From NCBI GenBank assembly GCA_958450325.1, contig OY288251.1, positions 68,403,666 to 68,467,665 of the forward strand: a DNA stretch of 64,000 nt, in the 5' to 3' direction. How positions within the stretch are numbered: the stretch's first letter is position 1; the number at the start of each line of letters is the position of its first letter. The notes beneath the pieces are model-generated. The model did no database searches, was not told the DNA's origin, and saw only the letters and a list, made by a program, of their open reading frames with translations. This DNA comes from Agrostemma githago. Its lineage: Eukaryota > Streptophyta > Magnoliopsida > Caryophyllales > Caryophyllaceae. This document shows, in pieces, positions 19,292 to 31,320 of this stretch. The translations under genes were made by a program, and so were the position numbers.

Positions 19292-21681
19292 TCATACGTA
19301 AGTATCAATCAGAGATTTCCTCATCTCATCCACGATGGCACTTGGCTGTGCTTCTCTCAACTTGAAAACACTCTCGATCACAGATAGCTCAGTGGCTGTC
19401 GTGTCTGACCCACAGAATGCAGTCCAGTCATTCACGGTCAGTCCCGCTGCAATTACTTCACTTCCACGGTTCACTGTCCCTGCCACTAGTGGGACTTGGA
19501 GAAGGGTTGAAAGCTCATCAAGGTCTTCAATTGATGTATGCGGGTGGACCTACAAATTAAGTATTATACTTGTAAATGATCTGATGATGCTTTCATAGAA
19601 CAAAAAAGTATGATACGATGAGAGAAAGAAGAGGCCGTACCAGACCCCCTTTGTTGGAAAGAGAGCAGTAGCTCCCCACCAAAATATTGCCTGCAATTGT
19701 TTGTCGGAAAACCTCAACACCAAGGACATCAGCAATTATTTCTTCAGTTTCCTGGAAAAAAAAAAGATGACGACATCAAAACCCAAACAGACAAGTTATG
19801 TTACTTAAAAGGATCCAAAAAGCGCACTCAAGGCGCATTACAACGCAATAAAGTATACATATTTGTTCGAAATAAACAGTGCAGTTGCGTGCTGGGAAGC
19901 ACGTGCCTTCCGCCCAAGGCGACCTCACAAACTAAGCAGTCAATCAAGTATAATGAACAATACCTGTTTGTTTTGCCATTTCACTTATTTCATCAAACAT
20001 CATAAGGAGGTCTAGATCATAGTGGAACAAGATCCTCAGCTGAACTTTGAAAAGACTGTCATTCTAAGTAAAACTCGATGATGTAGTTGACTTAATATTA
20101 GATCTTAAAGCTCAAAAAGAAAAAGGAACAAAAAAAAGGATATCTAGCATGAATACAGAAAGGCCGATTAAAAGTATGGTGTTGCCAACTAATAGCTACG
20201 GAGTATAAATGATACATGCTGAGACTCAAAACATTCCGACTTAATCTGGCTTGCATATAGATCATAACCAGAGACTAAACCATATTCAAAAAAGAAACAT
20301 GGATGACGATCTGTACCTTATCGAGATCTGTGTGAGTCAGAGCAACATAATCATTGCATGCTATGCAGTTTCCGAGAGCAGACAACCTTTCTTCAATGCG
20401 CTGTACAACAACCTCATCAGGTAGACTGTTCCTCAAGTGTTGGAGTTCTGAAAATGCATATGTATCAGTACGGGAGAAGCATAATATAGTGAAGAGAATG
20501 CAAATATGATCAGGAACTACTTGTTCCAACAAGGCAACAATAACTTCCAATCAACAATTCTTCCCACTACTGTTTACCCCAATGAAAACTGTTATCCCTA
20601 AATCCACAACCAAGGCCATCAAAACACACAAAAAAAGGGAAAACTCAATACCAAATGAATTCAACTAAACAAGAACAACTAGTCTATTAGTACGAACAAG
20701 CATCGTCTATATTAAGAGTCCTAACGTCCTAATAACATAGGGGTAAGGCCACAAACTCCAAACCATGTTTCCCCAACATAGTCTCACACAAAAAATCACC
20801 CCCGAATGCAAAACTCTCACATAGAGATGAAGTAGAAAGACATGAATGACAAACAGCATCAATAACTCTACAGAGAACCCCCTCCCCCTTGTGCAAAGGA
20901 AGGGGTCAAGCTTGATAGCAAGACCAAACAAGAGTCACGAGAAAGACAAATTTTCATAACTACATTATTCTGAGACTCACCCTGATCAGTTGTAGAGTGA
21001 GGGACAAGAAGACCATTTTTGTTACCTGTCAATTGTCAGCAGAAACTTTATTATAAGTGACCACAATTACAAAACCGAATAGCATCATATAATCAAATTA
21101 CATTCCACGCTACTCACCAGCACACATCCGACCAATAATTCTAGTCCCAGCGATGGAGGCCTTCACAACAGGTATATGATCTGCGAGCTCAGTCTCAAAA
21201 GTGCTGCAACAATACAGTATACATCAGTATCCAAAGAATACTCCGTACTATTTAAGAGACCAACCAAAATAATGAATCAATCAATTAGGAGAAACCAACC
21301 TGTAAAAGTTCTCGGAACCGCCAATTGCAACCAAACAATAGGCATTAGTTAACTTGGAAAAGACACCCACTTCACAATTGTTCTCAAACTGAAGCCCTGC
21401 ATATGGAGCCAGCCAACCCCTTATAATTCCTATCTATCTATACCCAACTCACATAATAGGAAGATTATTTTAAACAAATTAACGAGACGGAGGGAATAAC
21501 CAACATCAACATCAACAACAACAACAGACAGATTACCCAATTTCACATAAAAGCTAGAGTAAACCCTAATAAATCGTTGAGCACGTAACATACAATAGTA
21601 AATCAATTTGGGGAAAAAAAGCTGACATCTTTATGAATTTCACGAAACATAAGGAATGAAAAGATGCTTACTTGTCGCCAT
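19292..21681 (-). CDS. eIF6: Eukaryotic translation initiation factor 6 (60S anti-association factor)
   Basis: Seven exons read leftward: 21681-21672, 21396-21300, 21203-21118, 21025-20981, 20447-20317, 19751-19641 and 19549-19292. All phases fit and give 245 residues, the usual length of plant eIF6. The product begins MATRLQFENNCEVGVFSKLT and contains NAYCLVAIGGSENFYS, AGNKNGLLVPHSTTDQEL, LGNCIACNDYVALTHTDLD, QTIAGNILVGSYCSLSNKGG and PLVAGTVNRGSEVIAAG, the repeated units of its five-fold barrel. eIF6 binds the 60S subunit, is needed for its biogenesis in the nucleolus, and prevents early joining to 40S until released. Nothing is missing, so the gene looks functional. A TATAAATA box lies upstream. 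Confidence 0.97.
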
Positions 21682-21950
21682 GATAGAGAAATTAAGCAAA
21701 ACCCAAGAAGCCTACTAGATCAAAAGCTGCAAAAAAATAAAATAATCAATCAATTGAATATGAAAAGGTTGAAATCTTTTGAAAGATAGTAAGAGAAGAA
21801 ACCCAGTAAAAAAAATCGATCAAGAACCTGCGATGGAAAGGGAAGAAGAGGAATGTGAGATTGAAGCGGCGGTGAAGGAGGTTGGCTGACGACGAGTAGT
21901 TGATACGAAGTATGTATGGGGGTTAACTTGTTTATGGCTCCAGGGTTCAC

Positions 21951-21961
21951 CTCTATTTATA
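21951..21961 (-). promoter_or_regulatory. TATA box of the eIF6 gene
   Basis: On the minus strand TATAAATAGAG lies 270 bp upstream of the start codon. The leader between them contains possible donor and acceptor sites, so a 5'-UTR intron is likely. Confidence 0.55.
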
Positions 21962-23099
21962 CTTCCCAGTTTTTTCACTTCTCGTGATTTTGGGGTGCTA
22001 CACAATACTCCAATCGCTTAGCGTCTTCGGTCAAAAAATAGAGTAAGTTTTCCTAGATTCCTAGTGGGCTAACGATGGGTCAAATAATACGGTATCATTT
22101 TATTAGAAAGACAAGTCTAAAAATTAGTACATGTGTCGTCTTATTTGACTTGTAACAAGTTTGTGATGAATATTCCGATCGCAAACCAGAATTTGTGCAA
22201 AAAAAAGATACGAGTACTTTAGTTTCCCCCAAAGACTTTAGATAGACCGTCTAGTGTTAAGTTACCTTGACTTAGTTTGAGTATTTGAGATAGTCCATGA
22301 AAAGACCTACTCGTTTAGTTTTAGGTTATACTCCTTCTGTTCAAGTCGAATCTATTCTTTCACTTTATGCACGAGTTTTAAGAATGTAATTGTTTATTAT
22401 TAAAGGCAAATAAGTATTTGTTTAATATACTCTGTATTAAATGTAGGATAGATAGTAAATACGTAAGGTTTAAAGTATTTGTTTAGTATTAAAACAATGA
22501 CTAAAATGGAAATAAAAAAGTTTGAGTTGGAGGTCCCAAAAAGAAATAAGAAATGTTCGACTTAAACGGATGAGTATCTGATGTTTTCTTTTAACCAACT
22601 TTTTTTTAGCAAAATACTTTTAGTTTATTTTGTCAAAATTTTCAACCAACTTATTTTTTTATAGGTGTTTGATAAGTAATTTATTTCGCAAATAAGCTAA
22701 ACAAAATAAAAGATACTCAGTGTATTATGTAAAATTAAGTTACCTTATAAACTTTTAGATTTTTTTTCCTCTTTTTTTCATCAATTTATCAAATATTAGC
22801 TAACTTTTGGACTATCTTGTAAAGTTCAAGTAATTTTAATGAATTCAATTATCTAATTAGTTTCTACGGAGTAATTTTTAATTACATGACTTTGGAATAT
22901 AAAATTTGGAAATGGCAAATTGCAAATTTGGAGGCCAAGCATTCGAAAACTTGGAGACCACGCGTTTGAAAATATGTACTCCGACTACAAAGTACAAACA
23001 TGGGCAGAGTCTTATTGGTTGGGCATTAATGCATTATACAATCACCGTACCATTATCTAAACAACTCACATCCTTTTACACCATCGTGATTGATATTTA
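21962..23099. other. Intergenic upstream of eIF6
   Basis: AT-rich. Holds the MITE at 22329-22576 and a TACGGAGTA 9-mer at 22865. No gene seen. Confidence 0.4.
22329..22576. mobile_element. Stowaway-like MITE
   Basis: Left end TACTCCTTCTGTTCAAGTCG, right end CGACTTAAACGGATGAGTA, inverted over about 18 bases and bounded by TA. About 248 bp. Confidence 0.65.
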
Positions 23100-23737
23100 C
23101 GCCCTGTTTGGTTGCCTCGTAAGATCATGGGAAGTAGAACTTCCCATGAATTGCAAAATATTGAAGTTGTTTGTTTGCCTCAACTTCCTACATATGGAGG
23201 AAGTAGAACTTACGGGGGAATTGACTTCCTACATAAATGGAGGAAGTTGCTTACCAACACCCTCCTCGGTAACTTAGACCATCCGCAATGGTATTTCATC
23301 TTCTTCTTTTCATCTTACCTTCCCTCCTCATTTCAATCATCCACCTCATTTTTCCACTCATCTTCTACTTTCATTCTCTCTCCTATTTTATTATACCCCA
23401 CACATTTACACATCAAATTTATCTCAACCCAATCATTTATTTTCATACTATTATAATTTTTACTCTTATTTTGCTTACTTTTTTTTAACATTATTGTTTC
23501 TAAAAAAAATTAAAGTAAGAAATGAAAATAAAACATACGGACGTAATCGCTTGAAGTTAAATAAATTAAAATGAAAACAGACGAAGACTTAGTACTTAAT
23601 ACATTGTAAAACCTAATTTAATTAAGACTTAATAAATTTAAACAAGCATAAAATAAATAAAAAGTAGGACAACAACGACAGTACCTAAAGACTCTTACAA
23701 ACAAAAAGACTCGACGGTTAATATTGGACAAAATCCA

Positions 23738-24022
23738 TTATTTTCTAATAGGCTCATGGTCCCCATTGTAATCGTAATCTGAATTGTCCATCCAACCGTC
23801 TGGGTTTTCATCTCTTAGAAGTTCAATTTCATGGAGTCGGTCCTCCTCCGTTGTAATTTTGTCATAAATAGTCCAGTAATAAACCTCTTCACGCTGAACA
23901 AATGTTCATCCGCGACCAGACAAAAGATCATTTAAAACATCTTCATCAACTATTTTGAACAGTCTACGAATCATCGAAACTATTTCACTTTCTAAGGAGG
24001 TAAGTTCTTCGTTTTTAGCCAT
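23738..24022 (-). pseudogene. Broken reading frame inside the nested element
   Basis: Read leftward from an ATG at 24022, a 95-codon frame begins MAKNEELTSLESEIVSMIRR and ends NSDYDYNGDHEPIRK-stop at 23738. It has one internal TGA at 23906-23908 (codon 39). The product would be acidic, rich in Glu/Asp, with a helical first half. I do not recognise the family. It may be a degraded transposon accessory protein or a captured host exon. The frame otherwise staying open for 95 codons in AT-rich DNA suggests former coding. Confidence 0.4.
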
Positions 24023-24954
24023 CCATGTCTCTGAAATATTAGAGATAATTGTGAGAATGAGTAGGGAAGAGTTGTGTGAAAAGAGGTAAATAATGGAGTA
24101 TACTTATAGAGGTGAAAATAGGGTCAGTCGGGTCGGGTTGGGGCCGAGTATACTCGGGTTGGGTAATATTGTGTTCGGGCCGTAAGCTTCGGGTGATTTA
24201 GGTTCGAATGTATATGAAAATAAAAGTACGGCTCGGGAAATGATAAATTTTTAATAAAAAAAAAGTTACAACACAAACGTAGTGAGTTCGGAAATATAGT
24301 ACGGCACAATTTGAAAAAAAAAACTTAACCAACACAAAACGCTAGTAATTTATTTTATGAACAATAATTTTTAAATAGTGTCGTATCGATTAATTTTTTT
24401 TAATCCGTGCCACGATTATATTTTGTTTACCATTTCGTCACTTTGGTACAACTTTTTTACCTATTTGGCACCGACGACATTTTTAAAATATCGGTCACTA
24501 GGTCGGGTTCGGGTCATTTTGCAAAAGGTTTGGGTAGGATCGGTTTAGAGTTACAAAATGTTCGAGTTAAATTGTAAATGTTCTACTGAAAATATACGTA
24601 CGGTCCGGGTTAATGATAATTTTTTAATATAAAAAAGTTACAAAATAAATTATAAGGTCGGAAATATAGGCGTCGAGAAAGAATAAATTACAAGGTCGAA
24701 AATATAATCGTCGAGAAAGAACAAATACGGACGTTGGATCCGAAAGAAATAAAAAAAGCACAACAAAAAAAGAAGGCTCATATGTATCATCACGTTTTTT
24801 TGGGTCGTGCTTTTTCCTAACGAGTCTTTACTCAATCTTAACAACATTTTACCGAACTACCCCTGTCATTTCACTCATCATAATTTTTTTGTTTCTCTCT
24901 CAATGAATCTCAAAAAATTCAACCACCCATAAATCACCAAAAACATCGAAACCG

Positions 24955-25210
24955 TCCGGGGTCCAGGGTCGATGGCTGGGGTGGATGGGATGACTGGGGT
25001 CGGGTAAGCGGTGCAGGGGTTGGGTTCGGCGGGGGCCAGGTGGGCGTGGTCGGGTCGGGTGGTGGGGTGGCGTCGGTCTAGGCAGTGGATGGATGGGTTG
25101 GGGTCGGATCGAGTCTGGGTGGGTGGGGGTGGTCGATCTGGGTGGATGTGAGGGTGGCTTGGGGTGGGTCATGGGTGGCAGTCGAAGAAGGGAGGGAAGG
25201 AAGGGGTGGG
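24955..25210 (+). repeat. G-rich, strand-asymmetric tract
   Basis: About 250 bp dominated by GGGG, GGGT, GGTGG and GGATGG on the plus strand with very little C, in otherwise AT-rich DNA. Several runs of four closely spaced G-tracts could form G-quadruplexes. It lies in the nested element. Confidence 0.8.
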
Positions 25211-25882
25211 TCATGGAGGTTAGGGTTTTTTCTTTTTTTTTTTAATTATTTTATTTATTTAAATTTTCTTTTTTTCTTTGTTACTTTTTGTTTTTGTTTT
25301 TTTATATTAAACTTAAATAATTAATTAAACAATAATAATACAATAAATAAAATAAATTGGTAAAATAATAATCAATTTTATGTCATTAGTAATTGAATTA
25401 GAATCATAATTGAATACGGAAGCGATTGATTATCTAAATTGATCGAGTAAAACAAAATAAGCATAAATGAATCTAAATGTCAAAGATAAGTTCATAGGGT
25501 ATTATGGGGAAATCATAGTAAAATTCGTTAAAATTGAGTAAAGGCTCGTTAGGAAAAAATAATTTCGGTTTTTTTTTCTGCAAAAGTAGGCCTTTTCCTG
25601 CAACTCCTCCCTCTCTCTCTTCTATTTCAACATTTCATCTACATGAAATCTCAAAAAAAATTCATCTTCATCTTCATCTTCATCAATTTTAACCATTACA
25701 CCACCATTTTCATCTTTTATTTCATCCTTCCATCAACATCAACCATTTAATCTTCTAAAATTTCATTCAATGTGGATGGTCCTAGAACTTGCCGTGAATT
25801 AGAAACGGGAGTTTATTTCCCATGATTTTGTACTTCCCAAGTTCCCATGAATTTTCACTTCCCGCATCAACCAAACGAGCCC

Positions 25883-26854
25883 TTACACCATCTTAAGCCA
25901 ATCGAGCAATTTATCTGATTCAAACCCAATCTCGCAACAGATTCTTTAGATCCAGACTAGTCATACACTCATACTTGACCTACACTCATATCGATTCAAA
26001 ATTAACAACCCATTTCCAAACTGATGGATCAAGGTCGGGTTTGGGCCTACCTGAACCCAGAGGTTCAATCTTCGCTAAAATGATATATAATCTTTACAAT
26101 TATGGAATATATGTAGCTATTTAGACTAAAAAAATAGTCACAGAGTATACAAAAATATCGATCCCTTTTATTCTCCATCTTGGATAAAGGTGACAAATAG
26201 GTCAATCAGAGTATAGCTCTGGTCAAATTGAGTCAGATTATTTCGAATCTACCGTGCATTTTGGGTTAGGTCGAGTATGATAATTTTTGAGTTTCGGATC
26301 AATTTTGATAATCAAACGGGTATCACCGTCATCGTATAATTTCTCCACAGGTAAAAAAAAATGATTTACTCTAAACCTCACTGTCTCACTTCACTAATTA
26401 TTCCCTTCCTTCCAATAATCGTCTTCTTCCTCGTAACCCTAGAAATTGGGGGTGAATCAATTCGTTTCAACTTCTGGTTTCATGAACCCATTTTTGGTTC
26501 ACATGAGAGGCTATATGATACTTATGATCCAACTGTCGCGAAATCAGTCGAATTGATTTCGACGCACGAGCAGCTCAAATCTGATATTTTGGGTATGAAT
26601 TTGTACTAAATTGTTCTTCTATTTCAATTTGATGCTCAAAGATCATCGACTTAAAAACCCTATAATTTCTTACAATTTGCAACAATTACCAACTAATCAA
26701 ATAAAATTGGAGTGTCGCCGACTTTTGTTCTTACCTGGGTTTTGTTCTGATGTGATGTAGTAGTGTGAATGAAGAGGAAGAATGCAAAATACCATATGAA
26801 GTGTTTGGTAGTGATCAGTTGGTAGATTGCAGAGAAAATCTGGGAAGAGGGAAG
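25883..26854 (+). promoter_or_regulatory. Probable promoter and 5' leader of the O-fucosyltransferase gene
   Basis: An 82-codon frame at 26361-26609 begins with a hydrophobic segment, but no splice to the downstream frame keeps phase with a normal donor. A GTATGA donor at 26593 and a TAG acceptor near 26763 could define a 5'-UTR intron, which would make the frame an upstream ORF. Confidence 0.35.
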
Positions 26855-29800
26855 ATGAATAACAATGGCGGAAACATGAAATCAGTGGCGTATAACTATA
26901 CGGGCCTGCTTCTCCTGCTATTCCCCTTCCTTTTCTCTCCTCATCTTTTCTCCCCCCTTTCTCGCGCTTCGCCTTCCCTCTTCTCTGTATGTCTCTTCTC
27001 TGGATACCGATATTTTCGACTAAGTTTTCAGTTTTTTTGTTCTAAAATGAAGTGTCGGAGTAACGGAGATGATTACTGTATGTCTGTACTGTCACCTCTT
27101 TGAAATGCTGTTGTTATATCATCAGGAATGGAATGCTCCCAAACCTAAACATTTACGTCTCCTTCAAAATGCATTACAATCCCAACCTGTGAGTATGCGT
27201 GCGGTTCTTATTACTGAGTATTTACCTACATTTGCATTTTTGAGACGGAGTATATAAATTCGTCATCCTCACCCTCAAGCTTGCTTTTCCTTGTTTTCAG
27301 CCCTTTAAACAACAGCTTCAACTGTGGTCTCCGTTGCCGGACCAAGGCTGGAAACCATGTCAACATCCCGCCCTCACTCCCTGTAACTACTCCTACTCAC
27401 CCTTTACAACCCCTGTTACCTGTCTTATTCATATACAGAGTATTTAATTATGTTTCTCATTTTTGGTTCCTGCTAGATTTACGTCCAAAGTCGCGTGGTT
27501 ATATCCAAGTTTTTCTTGATGGAGGGTTAAACCAACAGAGGATGGGGGTAAACTATTTCTTATCTTTATTTATATACTCATACTATCACTTGATGCATTC
27601 TTTCTTGATGTTTATGTCCATCATGCGCATTATCCATAAGCATATCTTTTTTCCATTTGAGTTGTATTCAAGTGCAAATGTAAACAGAGAAAAGGACTTT
27701 GTAACTTGTTCTACTGATTCCCACCCTTTTATGGCACTTTACAGGCCGCTAAAAACTTGACTTCTTGAAGAGTTTTGATTTAGTTTTGTTGTTTAATCGC
27801 TTGCTGAATGATCTTCTACTTAGTGTCTGAGTCATGCCTCAGTGTCCCTTCCATCTCGTTTATATTGTCTCCATTTGACTAGAGCCCATATTTATGATGT
27901 AGAGGCGAATTAAAGAATACTCGTGTAGAACCCATATCTGTATATATGCGTTGTTAAGAACACAATTCTATTTAACTAAATATGGAAACACAACATTTCT
28001 TTGGCAATGAATGACAAGGAAGTGGTGACTTTAAAAATAGAGGAGAAATTTCAAAGTTGAGGGATATTTACTATCCCAACGGAAGTATGGTTATCTTCTA
28101 CCTTATATTTTTTTTAATGTAATTTCCCTGTATTGAGCTCATATACCTCTTCTTGAGAAGCATCAGTGTTAACAAATGTTAACAAATATGTTGGTGTTCA
28201 TTTTTTCGGTTGAAGATTTGTGATGCCGTTGCTGTTGCTAAAATATTGAACGCAACACTAGTGATTCCGCATCTGGAAATCAATCCAGTATGGCAAGATT
28301 CTAGGTAACTAACTCTTTGCAAGATGTCTTTTTGGTCTTCCCGTTTTATTTTTTAGGTCACAGTTTTAATGTTCACGGCGACTCGTTTCCCCTCACAAAG
28401 ATAGTTGGAAGAATAATTATCTTTTTCTTTTGTGCAGTACGTTTGCAGAAGTCTTTGATGTGGATCACTTTATTAATAGTCTAAGCAGTGAAATTTCAAT
28501 AGTTACTGAGCTCCCTAGTGAATATTCTTGGAGCAGTAGAGAGTATTATGGCACAGGTATCCGAGAAACCCGTATTAAAACTGCACCAACCCATGCATCA
28601 TCAGACTGGTACCTTGAAAATGTCTTGCCCATATTGCAGAGGTTCGTTTGTTTTTTATATTTGACTTAATGCAATGTAAACACTTCTTCCACTTTGCTGA
28701 ATGAAATTTATGTAATGTCCCGTAGTGAACTAGTGAGTAACACAAAATTCATCCCAGCTATTGCAATTTGCAAACACATCAGGACATTGCTCCTGCAGTA
28801 TTGAGTTCATCTACTGTTTTCTTGAGTTTCTCGTCGGAGGTGTTTATAAAATATATGCAACTGTTTCAGACATGGAATTGCTGCCATTTCCCCATTTTCG
28901 CACCGCTTAGCCTTTGACAACTTGCCTAAAAGCATCCAAAGGCTACGTTGCAGAGTCAACTTTGAAGCATTACTATTTGTTCCACATATCAGAGCATTGG
29001 GTGACACCCTTGTCAATCGGCTTCGGGATCCGGGTGACCTCGCCAGACAGAGTACTGGAAAGTATGCTGTGTTGCATCTCCGTTTTGATAAAGTAAGTCT
29101 CTCTCCACTTCTCGTGCTTAACTTGACATCGTGTTCCCACTTCCCTGACAGAGCACTGTCTTGTAACGTTTTATTCTTGCTTTGAAAATAAATAACGTCG
29201 TCTCAGGTTTCATGACTAGGTCCGCCCTAAATTGATATTAGTTGACACTTGATAGCTCTAGTCAGTCTAGTGCAAATAAATGGTTTTGTACTAATGCTCT
29301 GGAAACTGATATCTAGGAAGCTGATGGAAACTGTATGTCGTGAAACAGGATATGGCTGCACACTCAGCATGTGATTTTGGAGGGGGGAGAGCTGAAAAGT
29401 TGGCACTGGCAAAGTACCGACAAGTGATATGGCAAGGAAGAGTAATGAAAACACAGTTCACAGATGAGGAGTTGAGGAATCAAGGGCGATGCCCATTGAC
29501 TCCGGAAGAGATAGGATTAATGCTGTCCGCTTTGGGGTTCAGTAATAACACCCGCCTTTATCTTGCTTCTCACAAGGTCAGTTCTTGTTCCTCTTATTCA
29601 CAGCTTAGCTTAACGCCACGCCATGCTGTCAGGCATCTGAAAAAGGATAGTTGAATCAGGTTTACGGAGGTGAAGCGAGAATAAGCGCGTTAAGGAAATT
29701 GTTTCCGAGAATGGAAGACAAAAGGAGCCTGGCAAGCAGTGAGGAGAGAAGGAAGGTAGAAGGCAAAGCGTCGTTATTAGCAGCAGTAGATTACCATGTG

Positions 29801-30073
29801 AGCTTGGAGAGTGATATATTCATCTCTGCATCACCAGGCAACATGCACAACGCTATGTTGGGGCAGCGGGCATTCAAGAATAGGAAGACCATACGTCCGA
29901 ATATGGGCTTGTTGGGGCAGCTTTTCCTGAACAAGTCCACAGATTGGAGCGAGTTTCAGAGTGCGGTTGTTGCTGGCCACAAAAATAGGCAAGGCCAATT
30001 TAGAGTGCGCAAGGAAAAACAATCTATTTACACCTACCCCGTTCCTGATTGCATGTGTCCCACTCGTAACTAA
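26855..30073 (+). CDS. GT106 O-fucosyltransferase family protein
   Basis: Nine exons: 26855-26986, 27126-27188, 27301-27382, 27477-27547, 28216-28304, 28438-28641, 28870-29092, 29349-29576 and 29660-30073. All junctions are in phase, for 501 residues. A signal anchor (GLLLLLFPFLFSPHLF, about residues 16-31) marks a type II Golgi protein. The catalytic region holds GYIQVFLDGGLNQQRMGICD (the donor-binding start of the family), HLEINPVWQDS, YAVLHLRFDKDMAAHSACDF and the C-terminal YHVSLESDIFISASPGNMH. Plant members of this family (DUF246) transfer fucose, or in some cases other sugars, in the Golgi, and act in cell adhesion or pectin and glycoprotein synthesis. The acceptor here is unknown. The start was chosen because the anchor follows it directly. 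The first exon is the least certain. Confidence 0.9.
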
Positions 30074-31320
30074 TCTACCTTTTAGCTTCCAACTTGTAAT
30101 GCTTATGCCAAATTATATTTATATCAATAATTATTTTATTATCGGATGATTGTGTTTTGTTCCCAAGGTGCATTGTATGCGGGCCACACAAATTTTCTAT
30201 AGCTTGTAGGTAGGACGACTCAGAAATAAAAGACTTGAAATAGAGGGTGGTCATTTGTCAAGCTCAGCAATTTAGCAAGGCAGTTGGATGAGGAAAATAT
30301 GATCTAGTTCATCATATGCGGCAGGTATGCTTCTACACAATCCTCCTTGTGCATTGCTTTTTTTTTGAGAAGCTGAGTACATGGTCACAAAAATGGTAAG
30401 ATGGTAATTGCGATTCTATTTTATCATGTTGTTGATTTAGATGCTGAAAAATGCTACGGAGTATATTCTTTTGTTTGTGACTTGCAGCAGGTAATGTTTC
30501 CTCGCATATCATTCTAAACAATCAGTAGATAAAGAACCTGCTTTTTAATTCTCAGTAGTTGTATTCGTCTGTGTGGTTCTATGAATGAACGAAGGATCTT
30601 AAAGTCTTTGGATTTTTTAAGTTTGATAATGATGACGATGATGGTAACTTGAAAACCCTAGGATTCAACTTTTGCTTGGCCTTGAGCAAAAGAGAAACCA
30701 ACAACTTGAGTGTGTTGCTCGAGCAACAGACAGAAGAATTTCTTCTATTCTCACAATAGAAGAATTTCTTCTTATCTTATTTTCTCACAATAGGAATATT
30801 TAGACTGAATGATAGCATTATGTAAATAAAATTTCTTGTTTGTAAGTCACTTGTTTCATTTCTAGTTTTCTACTGATAGGAGCATTTTTTTTATTTTTTT
30901 ACTAAACTACTATTGATAAATAATAAGAAAATAAACAAATGAATAAAGTACATCAAAATATCAAATTAAGTCTAAAACAAAAGGTTACAAAGCGGAGTTT
31001 AATGTGGAAAACATTCACAAATGTTCAGAAATAATAGTCCAGAAAACAAATTGAAAAGAATTTACAAGAAGCCTAAAAATATCTACAAAATATTACTTCA
31101 CCAAGTCTTGTCTAACTTGCACTCTTCCAAGAGCAGAGCACTCTGCCAAATGAAAAAAAAAACAATTCCGTCAATATTAATTACGAGTATTTAAAATGAC
31201 TGATAAATAATCAAAATATTCATATTGTGCTATTTATTTATTTATCTATATTGAAGTAATGAAAAAAAATTAAAATAAATGGGAAAAAAAGGAGACTAAC
31301 CTTTTTGAATGTTGAACTAA
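30074..31320. other. Intergenic, no gene seen
   Basis: Contains two close copies of AGAAGAATTTCTTCT (about 30733-30770), a TACGGAGTA 9-mer at 30455 and AT-rich sequence. Confidence 0.4.

Larger units (their letters stand above)
23277..25781. mobile_element. Nested DNA transposon-like element of about 2.5 kb
   Basis: The ends GACCATCCGCAATG and CATTGTGGATGGTC are... inverted with two mismatches in the first 14 bases on reading the right end as GACCATCCACATTG. Flanks are TTA (23274-23276) and CTA (25782-25784), a 3-bp duplication with one change, which would suit a PIF/Harbinger element. Inside are a broken minus-strand frame (23738-24022), repeated GGGTCGGGT tracts and a strongly G-rich block at 24955-25210. 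No transposase was recognised. Confidence 0.5.
23100..25882. mobile_element. Harbinger-like MITE split by a nested element
   Basis: The outer ends CGCCCTGTTTGGTTGC and CAACCAAACGAGCCC are degenerate inverted repeats flanked by TTA (23097-23099 and 25883-25885). The subterminal motifs (CATGGGAAGT, CTTCCCATGAA) match the element at 113-1550. Without the nested 2.5 kb the outer element would be only about 280 bp, an ordinary MITE size. Confidence 0.6.

Noticed and set aside
20707..20931. 74-codon hydrophobic frame
   Set aside because: It lies wholly in an eIF6 intron and lacks family features.
24900..25214. 104-codon Pro/His-rich minus-strand frame
   Set aside because: Low-complexity translation of the G-rich tract, not a protein family.
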